A stretch of DNA of 31,204 nucleotides, taken from the NCBI GenBank assembly GCA_002361625.1, contig DETL01000014.1, positions 291,885 to 323,088 on the forward strand. Reading direction: 5' to 3'. The notes under the pieces are model-generated. The model was not told the DNA's origin. It made no database searches and was given only the letters and a program-made list of their open reading frames with translations. The position numbers and the translations under genes were made by a program. This stretch comes from Bacteroidales bacterium UBA3289. GTDB taxonomy: Bacteria; Bacteroidota; Bacteroidia; Bacteroidales; UBA932. This document shows positions 9,301 to 15,076 of the stretch, piece after piece (positions within the stretch are counted from its first letter, which is position 1; each line of letters begins with the position of its first letter).

Positions 9301-10136
9301 GACAGCCTTTCATCGACGAGATCGTCCGGTACGGAGAACTGTACCGGAACGACACGGTGGATGCTGCGGCGTCGCTGTTCGGCGACATCGAGGAGATGAA
9401 ACCCGAGCGCCCGGCCATCCCTGAACTGAACCCTGATTTCGAGATCCTTCCGCTGCTTCAAAAGGAAAAGGACCTGGTGGGCATGTATCTCTCGTCACAT
9501 CCGCTGGAACGCTTCAATTTCGAGCTCAAGACCTTCACCAACTGCGGAATGGCGGGCCTCCAGGACCTCATCGCCGAGTGCGAGAATGAGAAGAAATCCG
9601 CGAAAGTGAGCGTAGCCGGCCTGGTCACCAGCTACAAGCAGCAGCTTACCAAGAAGGGGACGCCCTATTCCCGGACGGTGCTGGAAGACTATTCCGGCAG
9701 CTATGAACTGGCCCTTTTCGGGCGGGACCACGAGAACTATTTCCAGTACATGCAGCCGCACGAGGCCCTGTATCTGGAAGGCGTCGTGGAGGAGAAGTTC
9801 TTCCTCAAGCCGGAAGAAAGGGCACAAGGCAAGACCTCGCCCTATGTGTTCAAGGTGCGCAAGGTCATGATGCTGGGGAATGTCACCAGCGAGTACCTGA
9901 AGAGTTTCTCCATCAGTATTGACACACCCATGCTTACCCCTGCATTCCGGGAGGACCTCCTCCGGGTGGTGAAAAAACACCGGGGCGGCACGCCCCTGGA
10001 GATGTTCCTCTACGATCCCAAGACGCGTTACCGGATCCAGTTCAAGTCGAACAAGTTTCAGGTATCCGTCTCTTCCGACCTCATCACGGACCTCCGCCGC
10101 ATCGGCGTGGACCATTACGAGGCCGTGAGGAAGTGA
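6363..10136 (+). CDS. dnaE: DNA polymerase III alpha subunit
   Basis: The replicative polymerase catalytic subunit, 1257 residues, full length for the Bacteroidetes type. The PHP domain opens the protein (FVHLHVHTQYSILDG, residues 3-17). The polymerase core follows, with PGRGSAAGS near residue 395 and the catalytic aspartates in PDIDVDFED (D434 and D436). Later come the conserved ALYRPGPL, the YQEQVM segment and FNKSHATCYAWVSYQTGWLK of the fingers region. The C-terminus contains the helix-hairpin-helix region (GIKGFGGNIVDAI) and an OB fold (KVSVAGLVTSYKQQLTKKG). The ATG at 6363 is used because the alternative start at 6330 lies within the promoter box; MAFVHLHVHT is the usual family start. 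No intein or frameshift was seen. It stands alone, convergent with the ThiL-like gene 22 bases downstream. Confidence 0.97.
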   Translation: MAFVHLHVHTQYSILDGQSSIENLFNRAEELGMPGLAITDHGNMYGVKEFFKYAKKHPNVKPIIGCEIYVSKGDHRVKEKGYYHLILLAKNYNGYKNLVKIVSTGHIEGFYNRPRVSHEVLEQYHEDLICSSACMAGEVPRAILAGDMGKVDEIIEWHKKVFGEDYYLEVMLHKTEVPGLSQEVYDNQMIYNKVIFEMAEKHHVKVLATNDVHFVRKEDGPVHDRLICLTTNSFVDDPDRMRYTQQEFLKSEEEMLALFPDHPEALSNTLEVLNKVESYSIDSDPILPVFEIDPAFMADIDAQMEKYKDIIDAGRCDKKGNYRGDGFCHSVAYLCHLTYEGARMRYGDTLTDEQAERIDFELKTISRMGFPDYFLIVQDYIAASRAMGSMVGPGRGSAAGSVVAYCLKITNLDPIRYQLLFERFLNPDRISMPDIDVDFEDLTKAHSYVEEKYGADHVSRVITFGTMAAKSAIKDVARISHLSIDESNRLTKMVPDRLSEKKEKEYPFNPKLDELKPGFKVVEKEVEEEHDGEKVLVKKTFQRGMEDVDVKINLKNCYRLVPEFIEELKNGPDINKEVLKYAQALEGSVRQVGVHACATIIGRGDLTNFLPMCLSTDKETGEKVRTSQYDGHYIEDVGMLKMDFLGLITLQIIHNCLDLIKERFGEDIDIEAIPIDDKPTYELYGRGDTVSVFQFESEGMQSWLQKLHPDRFEDLIAMNALYRPGPLDYIPNFVNRKLGVEAIEYDLPEMEEYLADTYGVTVYQEQVMLLSQKLAGFTKGEADKLRKAMGKKQIDILNSLKDKFMTGGIAKGHPEKVLDKIWKDWEKFAQYAFNKSHATCYAWVSYQTGWLKTHYPSEFFASCLTSAKSMDEIKKIMDDCRSHGIKILNPDVNESGAHFSVNKEGNVRFALSGIKGFGGNIVDAILKDREENGWYSDIYDFVERMSGTVNRKAFEALLYAGAFDSLGIQRPQFELPGRSGQPFIDEIVRYGELYRNDTVDAAASLFGDIEEMKPERPAIPELNPDFEILPLLQKEKDLVGMYLSSHPLERFNFELKTFTNCGMAGLQDLIAECENEKKSAKVSVAGLVTSYKQQLTKKGTPYSRTVLEDYSGSYELALFGRDHENYFQYMQPHEALYLEGVVEEKFFLKPEERAQGKTSPYVFKVRKVMMLGNVTSEYLKSFSISIDTPMLTPAFREDLLRVVKKHRGGTPLEMFLYDPKTRYRIQFKSNKFQVSVSSDLITDLRRIGVDHYEAVRK

Positions 10137-10158
10137 TTTTTCGCGGGTTGCAGGACGG

Positions 10159-11166
10159 CTAGAGACTCTCCGCCTCCCGCCAACCCTGCGCTTTCACCGG
10201 CAACTCCACTCCTTCCGGAGTCACGAGGACCGTGCCCGCTTCGGGCTGGGCCAGGTGGCCGATGATGTCGAAGGTCTGGAAGTCTCTTCTGAACTTTTCC
10301 ATCTGCAGGATCGGAACGGTAAAGAGCAGGCGCATGTCGTCGCCGCCGTTGAAGGCCGCCGAGACCGGGTCGATGTCCAGTTGCTTTCCGAGCTGGAAGG
10401 TGTTCCCCTCGAAAGGAAGGCGGTCCGCATAGACCTTGGCGCCCAGGCCGCTATCCCGCTGCAGGCGCTTCAAGGCATCGCCCAGACCTCGCGTAACAAA
10501 GTATCCGTAAGAAGGATAGATCTCCGCATCCTCCAGTTTGGAGACGACGCTGCTGTCCAGTTCCGGGCGCAGGTAATCGCCCACCAGCATCCGCCAGGAG
10601 GTCATATCCGGTTGCCGGCCGGTCTTCTCGAAGTCGCGGCGTCCTTTCTCCAGCACCTGCATGCCCAGATAGGCGGCGCCCAGGCTGCCGGACACGCACA
10701 GAAGGTCCTTCGACTTCGCCGCCATCCGGCGCTTGTCGGTCAGGAGCGAGGTCTCGCCGGTGGCCGCCAAGCTGATGAACAGGCCGTTATTGGACGGCTG
10801 CAGGTCCAGGTTCACGGCCTCGAAACCGTGTTCCTTCGCGGCGACGGTGATGCCGGTCCAGAGTTCCTTGATCTGCTCCAGGTCCAGCTTGGAGGAAATC
10901 CCCAGGATGACATTCAGGAGTTTCGGATGCGCGAGGGTGGCGTACAGCTCGCCCACGACCCCGACGACACACTTGTATCCCAGGTGTTTCAGCGGGAAAT
11001 AGACGAGGTTGAAGTCGATGCCCTCGAGGTACATCCGGGCTGCGGTATGCACTTTCCCGCCCTTTTCGGCACTGTACGTGAGACCGGGGACGGGATGATA
11101 AGCAGAGAGGCGATAGAGCTGGTCTATCGCCTCTACTTTTCCGATGTCCGAAAAACTTTCGGCCAT
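10159..11166 (-). CDS. ThiL-fold protein lacking catalytic motifs (divergent thiamine-monophosphate kinase paralogue)
   Basis: A 335-residue protein alignable along its length with Bacteroidetes thiamine-monophosphate kinase (PurM/AIR-synthase fold). Shared landmarks: LEGIDFNL..PLKHLGYK (47-65), LLCVSGSLGAAYLGMQVLEK (155-174), the KVYADRLPF region (244-252), NGGDDMRLLFTVP (273-285) and a C-terminal VKAQGW. The motifs that bind Mg-ATP and thiamine phosphate are replaced. The N-terminal GDDAA is absent, TTDxLVEGVHF has become TAARMYLEGIDF (41-52), the NxSDxxAM block has become VVGVVGELYAT (67-77), GGDT has become VNLDLQ (118-123), DxSDGL has become FVTRGLGDAL (223-232), and GGEDYE has become GGDDMR. 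It is therefore probably not a kinase; a binding or scaffolding role is possible. Its ATG is two bases after the stop of the upstream TonB gene, so the two are almost certainly co-translated. Fold assignment is confident, function unknown. Confidence 0.8.
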   Translation of the reverse strand: MAESFSDIGKVEAIDQLYRLSAYHPVPGLTYSAEKGGKVHTAARMYLEGIDFNLVYFPLKHLGYKCVVGVVGELYATLAHPKLLNVILGISSKLDLEQIKELWTGITVAAKEHGFEAVNLDLQPSNNGLFISLAATGETSLLTDKRRMAAKSKDLLCVSGSLGAAYLGMQVLEKGRRDFEKTGRQPDMTSWRMLVGDYLRPELDSSVVSKLEDAEIYPSYGYFVTRGLGDALKRLQRDSGLGAKVYADRLPFEGNTFQLGKQLDIDPVSAAFNGGDDMRLLFTVPILQMEKFRRDFQTFDIIGHLAQPEAGTVLVTPEGVELPVKAQGWREAESL

Positions 11167-11168
11167 AC

Positions 11169-11861
11169 TTATCGGAGCTGGAAGATCACCGGGAAGGTGT
11201 AGGTCACCTTGACGGCGCGGTCACGCTGCTTGCCCGGCTTCCACTTCGGGGAGCTGGAAACGACACGGACGGCCTCCTTGTCCAGGGAATCGTCCACGCC
11301 ACGGAGGACCTTCACGTTGGTCACGCGGCCGTCGGCTTCCACGGTGAACTGGAGGGTGACACGACCCTGCACACCGTTCTCCTTCGCGATTTCAGGATAG
11401 ACGAGCTTGGAGTTCACCCACTTCGAGAACTCGTTCGCATCACCGCCGTTGAAGGACGGCTTCTGCTCCACGAGCTGGAACGGGATGGCCTCTTCCTCGA
11501 CTTCCTCTTCCACGACCTCGGCTTCCTTATAGTCCATGATCTCGACACCGGTGTTGTCGTCTTCGAGGTTCATGAACATGTCGTCATCGAGCTTGATGTC
11601 ATCGTCCACGATGTCGATCTGGTCGGAAAGGACGGGGATGTTCGGGGCTTCGGGCGGCGGCGGAGGGGTCTCGTTCTGGATGGCGACCATCTCCTCTTCC
11701 ACGAGGACCTGGGTGGTGTCCTCGAGGACAGCCACCTGCTGCTCCTTGGAGGAATACTCGAAAGCACCCCAGGTCACCAGGAGGGCGGTCACGAGACCGA
11801 TCTCGGTGAACAGGAGTTTCTTGTTCTCCAAGCTGGCTTTTTCGGATTTCTTGATTTCCAT
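11169..11861 (-). CDS. TonB family energy-transducing protein (copy 2)
   Basis: A 230-residue TonB-like protein that would couple the proton motive force to outer-membrane transporters. It has a short cytoplasmic N-terminus (MEIKKSEKASLENK), one membrane helix (about 16-36), a short proline run PPPPPEAPNIP and a very acidic periplasmic linker (about 80-125, with VVEEEVEEEAIPF). The C-terminal TonB domain follows: FNGGDANEFSKWVNSKLVYPEIAKENG, GRVTLQFTVEADG and a final KVTYTFPVIFQLR. It is a close paralogue of the gene just upstream (12059-12748), with which it shares the start region and C-terminal domain while the linker has diverged. No ExbB/ExbD lies nearby. It is followed after two bases by the ThiL-like gene. 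It could be a generic TonB or one dedicated to a particular receptor set. Confidence 0.9.
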   Translation of the reverse strand: MEIKKSEKASLENKKLLFTEIGLVTALLVTWGAFEYSSKEQQVAVLEDTTQVLVEEEMVAIQNETPPPPPEAPNIPVLSDQIDIVDDDIKLDDDMFMNLEDDNTGVEIMDYKEAEVVEEEVEEEAIPFQLVEQKPSFNGGDANEFSKWVNSKLVYPEIAKENGVQGRVTLQFTVEADGRVTNVKVLRGVDDSLDKEAVRVVSSSPKWKPGKQRDRAVKVTYTFPVIFQLR

Positions 11862-11892
11862 ATACGTTGTGTTTTATGGTTTTTCTCTGATG

Positions 11893-11900
11893 CAAAGGTC
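11893..11900 (-). promoter_or_regulatory. Weak -7-like box upstream of TonB copy 2
   Basis: GACCTTTG keeps the CTTTG half of the box. It occupies the same position and the same TGCAAAG context as the better TAACTTTG box of TonB copy 1, so it looks like the diverged duplicate of that promoter. Confidence 0.3.
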
Positions 11901-11906
11901 GGCATT

Positions 11907-12018
11907 CCCTCGCAAGGGTGCAAATAATCCCGGAAAAACCATCTCGCAAACGCGCTGTAAATATGTATTGATAATCAGACAGTTGCGAGAGTCCCTCTTT
12001 GGAGAATTCTCGCAACTG
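11907..12018. repeat. Cluster of TTGCGAG/CTCGCAA boxes with an 11-bp perfect inverted repeat
   Basis: The 197-base gap between the two TonB genes holds four copies of the 7-mer CTCGCAA or its complement, at 11909-11915, 11943-11949, 11983-11989 and 12009-12015. The last two form part of a perfect inverted repeat, CAGTTGCGAGA (11980-11990) and TCTCGCAACTG (12008-12018), with a 17-base loop. No T-tract follows on either strand, so it is not a standard terminator. It may be an operator or an RNA element that separates expression of the two TonB copies. Confidence 0.55.
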
Positions 12019-12058
12019 CCCGAAAACATGCCGTTGACCACTGAAATCCGGTCGTTCA

Positions 12059-12748
12059 CTAACGCAGCCGATAGATGACCGGGAAGGTGTAGGAGACCTT
12101 GACGGCGCGGTCCCGCTGGCGGCCCGGCTCCCACTTCGGGGAGGAGGAAACGACCCGGACCGCTTCCCGGGCGAGGGACTCGTCGGGGGAATTCAGCACC
12201 TTTACGTCCTGGAGCCGGCCATCTTTTCCGATCGTGAACTGGAGCACCACGCGCCCTTCGACGCCGTTGTCCTTGGCAATCTCCGGATAAACCAGGCGGC
12301 TGTTCACCCACTTCGCGAAATCGTTCGCATCACCCCCGTTGAAGGTCGGCTTCTGCTCGACCGTGACGAAAGGAAGGGTTTCTTCCTCTACATCTTCTTC
12401 GACGACCTCCTGCCGGACATACTCCTGGATGTCTACGGGCACGTCCATATCGTCCAGACTCTGGAAGTCCAGGTCCACGGTGATGTCATCCTCGACAATC
12501 TCCAACTCGTCCGACAGCATCGGCAGAGCCGGCGCTTGCGGTGCAGGCGGGGGCGTATCCAGCGGGATTGCCAGGATATCGTCCTCATTGTCAATCTGCG
12601 TATTACCCTGCAGCAGGGCAACTTCTTTAGCGCGGGTAGAACTTTCAAAACCCGCGAGGACCGCGAGAAGGGCTGCGATGAGTCCCACCTCGGCAAAGAT
12701 CAGCCGCTTGTTCTCGAGGCTGGCCTTCTCAGTTTTCTTGATTTCCAT
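12059..12748 (-). CDS. TonB family energy-transducing protein (copy 1)
   Basis: A 229-residue TonB-like protein, tandem paralogue of the next gene on the same strand. The ATG at 12748 is chosen because it gives MEIKKTEKASLENK, matching the paralogue, and because the promoter box at 12779-12786 would overlap the earlier in-frame start. It has one membrane helix (about 16-36), a short proline-containing stretch (PPPAPQAPALP), an acidic linker with VVEEDVEEETLPF, and a TonB C-terminal domain with FNGGDANDFAKWVNSRLVYPEIAKDNG and a terminal YTFPVIYRLR. Linkers of the two copies differ more than the C-terminal domains, as expected when two TonBs serve different distances or partners. The N-terminal leader and 5' untranslated segment are also shared, so the duplication included the promoter. 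Function by family: energising TonB-dependent receptors. Confidence 0.9.
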   Translation of the reverse strand: MEIKKTEKASLENKRLIFAEVGLIAALLAVLAGFESSTRAKEVALLQGNTQIDNEDDILAIPLDTPPPAPQAPALPMLSDELEIVEDDITVDLDFQSLDDMDVPVDIQEYVRQEVVEEDVEEETLPFVTVEQKPTFNGGDANDFAKWVNSRLVYPEIAKDNGVEGRVVLQFTIGKDGRLQDVKVLNSPDESLAREAVRVVSSSPKWEPGRQRDRAVKVSYTFPVIYRLR

Positions 12749-12778
12749 GGCGCTGTGTTTTAAGGGTTTGACTTGGTG

Positions 12779-12786
12779 CAAAGTTA
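12779..12786 (-). promoter_or_regulatory. -7 box TAACTTTG for TonB copy 1
   Basis: Exact TAnnTTTG match 30 bases before the ATG at 12748. ATTG on the minus strand at 12810-12807 sits where the -33 element is expected. Confidence 0.55.
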
Positions 12787-12887
12787 CCCCGGGAAAAGCG
12801 CGGAATCAATGACAGACGGCCGCGGCGAACTCGCGGCAAATAACCGCAGACCGCTGACAATCAGCTATTTGGAAAGTGCGAGAACCC

Positions 12888-13871
12888 CTATTTCTCCAAG
12901 CACGCCAGGAAATCCTCGCTGTCGGGAGAGGAGGAGGCCTTGATGCGCTCCTTGAGGCGGTAGAGACGGTTGTAAACGTAGGGTTTGTCTTTCTCCAGAA
13001 GGGTGGAGATGGTGGTGGCGGAGAAGCCGGAGGCGGTGAAAAGGTACAGGAGGAAGTCTTCGTCCTTCCATTTAGGGAAAGCGGCGCGGAGGCGTTTCAT
13101 CACGCCGCCTGCACGCTCGTCCAGGGCCTGCTCCAAGTTCTTCTGCGCTTTCGTGTCGCTGCGGAGTCCTTCCACGATGGCCTTCACCTCGCTCAAGATA
13201 CGTGGCTGCAGGTTGGACGTCCCCTCGAACACATAGTACTGTTCGCACAGGCGGTCCAGCGTATCGATTCCGCCCAGGCGCGGGCGGTCCGCCTTGAGGG
13301 CGGAAAGTTTGGACTGCAAGTCCTCCGCGGCGGACAGGTAGCGCTCGTTTTCCGCCTGCTTTTCGGCGAGGAGGCGTTCCGTCTGGATCTTCCGGGCCCA
13401 GAAATACAGGACAAGGGTGGAGAGGATTGCCGCAATCAGGAGGGCCATCATGGCGAGCCGGCTGCGGGAGCGTTCGATTTCCCGTGCGACGGCACCCGCT
13501 TTCCGGAAAGAGACCATCCCGCTTCCGTATCGGCCGACGGCCGTCTGGACCGTGCCCATCAGTTCCCAGGCCCGCATCCGCTCCATGTCCGGTCCGTTTT
13601 CTTCGAAATGGAAGCAGGCACGCTCCAGCCCCGCTTCGGTGGCGTCGTCCAGGAAGAAATACGTGCGGTAAAAAGCTTCGGCGGTCAGGTAATCATACTC
13701 CGCTTTTTCCCGGTCGGTTGCGAGGTCCACCCGTCGGAGGCCGTCCAACAGGTACAGGGCGCTGTCCGGATGGTCCTCGATGATCCGGGCGGCATCCCGC
13801 AGCACGGGATTCCGTACGCCGCAGGAAAACACCAGGAACACGGGAAGCAGGTATGGCAGATACTTCTTCAC
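12888..13871 (-). CDS. Membrane-anchored regulator-like lipoprotein: signal/lipobox, TM helix, coiled coil, C-terminal HTH
   Basis: A 327-residue protein starting with GTG at 13871, which gives the lipoprotein-type leader MKKYLPYLLPVFLVFSC (cysteine 17). The consensus -7 box ends five bases before that GTG, so longer starts are excluded. Residues 18-138 are helical and resemble a short remnant of the TPR region of related Bacteroidetes proteins. A membrane helix follows (about 139-158), then a coiled coil (160-195) and a C-terminal domain with a helix-turn-helix-like segment, SATTISTLLEKDKPYVYNRL (284-303). Known relatives of this architecture (TPR, TM helix, HTH) are thought to act as membrane-bound transcription regulators but are mostly longer; this one seems to have lost TPR repeats. 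It is divergent from the DUF4421 gene, sharing a 37-base promoter region, and may regulate it. No catalytic motif seen. Confidence 0.75.
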   Translation of the reverse strand: MKKYLPYLLPVFLVFSCGVRNPVLRDAARIIEDHPDSALYLLDGLRRVDLATDREKAEYDYLTAEAFYRTYFFLDDATEAGLERACFHFEENGPDMERMRAWELMGTVQTAVGRYGSGMVSFRKAGAVAREIERSRSRLAMMALLIAAILSTLVLYFWARKIQTERLLAEKQAENERYLSAAEDLQSKLSALKADRPRLGGIDTLDRLCEQYYVFEGTSNLQPRILSEVKAIVEGLRSDTKAQKNLEQALDERAGGVMKRLRAAFPKWKDEDFLLYLFTASGFSATTISTLLEKDKPYVYNRLYRLKERIKASSSPDSEDFLACLEK

Positions 13872-13875
13872 TTCA

Positions 13876-13883
13876 CAAAGATA
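13876..13883 (-). promoter_or_regulatory. -7 box TATCTTTG abutting a GTG start (leaderless)
   Basis: Exact match on the minus strand. Only four bases separate it from the GTG at 13871, so transcription should begin at or next to the start codon. Confidence 0.55.
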
Positions 13884-13894
13884 ATGAAAAATGT

Positions 13895-13902
13895 TATCTT
13901 TG
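13895..13902 (+). promoter_or_regulatory. -7 box TATCTTTG abutting the ATG of the DUF4421 gene (leaderless)
   Basis: Exact match with six bases before the ATG at 13909. It faces away from the minus-strand box at 13876-13883, 11 bases off. Confidence 0.55.
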
Positions 13903-13908
13903 CGTGTC

Positions 13909-15057
13909 ATGCCCAAGAAGTTCATATCCCTCGTCGGCCTCCTTCTGTGTACCGCCCCGCTCCTCCGGGCGCAGGCTGTGATGGACGACGGATTGTCCTC
14001 CTGGGTTGTCCGGACGGCCAAGAAGGTCTTTCACCTGCTTACGGACCCCAACCCGAAACTGGATACGACCTGTATTTACCAGATGCCCCTTCCGTGGACG
14101 GCCGGTCTGGAAACCGCGCACATCACCTCTACCGCGGACCTTCACACGGATGTGACGGAATCGCCTCTTCCCGGAACGACCGGTGCAACCTCGGAGTACG
14201 GGATGGATTTCAATCTGCAGAATCACTTTTGTCACAAAGTGGGCGCCAGTTTCGGATATGGCGGACTGTCAGCCGGTTATGGTATCGAGGTGGGGGCTCG
14301 GAGAGAGGAGAGGAATACGTATTTCTCCCTGGGACTGTCCGGAGACGCCTATGGTATCCAGGTCCAGAATTACGTGATCAGCGACTATATCGAAAAGACG
14401 GGCGGCCCTTATGGCCGAAGCGCCGTATCGGGTTATCCGGGTTGCCTGCGCGATTTCGCCGTGGACGCGTACTATGTGTTCAACAACCGCCGGTTCGCCT
14501 ATTCCGCCGTCTATAAAGGGCAGAAGATCCAGCGTCGCAGCGTGGGCTCCTGGATGCTCTCCGGCCGCTATCTGCAGGGGGATTTACAGGTCGATGACCG
14601 GGATGCCGAATTCCTGGAAATCACTGACGGACTGAGCCGTTACAAGACGGATCAGGTTTCCCTGGGGGGCGGTTATTCCCTCAATTGGGTGCTGCTGCAC
14701 CGCGATCCCGTCGAGTGGGCTACGGCCAGGGGCCTGCGGAACCTTACGCTGAATCTGACCGCCCTTCCGATGATGTCCTTATACACCGACGTGGATTCGT
14801 ATCACAACCTGGCCGGCCGGGATCCCGCCAGGACCCGGAACGAAGGGAAACTGTCCATTGCTTTTCAGGCGCACGCCGCCCTGGGGTTCTGCTGGGACCG
14901 CTATTCCGTGAATGTCCAGGCCCATTATAACCGTTTCGGGTTCTATGGCGCCAGCCAGAATCTCTGGGACCGGGACCGCAGCCTGCAATACGACATCAAT
15001 ACCCGGGCCTTCTTCCAGGACCTCACGGCCAAGGTGCAGTTCTACGTCCGTTTCTGA
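13909..15057 (+). CDS. DUF4421-like outer-membrane beta-barrel protein
   Basis: A 382-residue exported protein. The signal peptide (MPKKFISLVGLLLCTAPLLRAQ) is followed by many alternating-hydrophobicity strands and a terminal aromatic residue (KVQFYVRF), typical of an outer-membrane barrel. HKVGASFGYGGLSAGYGIEV and the following NTYFSLGLSGDAYGIQVQNY recall the Bacteroidetes DUF4421 family, whose function is unknown. The ATG at 13909 is fixed by the promoter box that ends six bases before it; the earlier in-frame ATG at 13891 overlaps that box. The gene is divergent from the HTH lipoprotein and convergent with the GH20 gene 19 bases away. Family assignment is by motif resemblance; barrel localisation is an inference. 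Confidence 0.75.
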   Translation: MPKKFISLVGLLLCTAPLLRAQAVMDDGLSSWVVRTAKKVFHLLTDPNPKLDTTCIYQMPLPWTAGLETAHITSTADLHTDVTESPLPGTTGATSEYGMDFNLQNHFCHKVGASFGYGGLSAGYGIEVGARREERNTYFSLGLSGDAYGIQVQNYVISDYIEKTGGPYGRSAVSGYPGCLRDFAVDAYYVFNNRRFAYSAVYKGQKIQRRSVGSWMLSGRYLQGDLQVDDRDAEFLEITDGLSRYKTDQVSLGGGYSLNWVLLHRDPVEWATARGLRNLTLNLTALPMMSLYTDVDSYHNLAGRDPARTRNEGKLSIAFQAHAALGFCWDRYSVNVQAHYNRFGFYGASQNLWDRDRSLQYDINTRAFFQDLTAKVQFYVRF

Positions 15058-15076
15058 ATCCCGTCCCGGGAACGTT

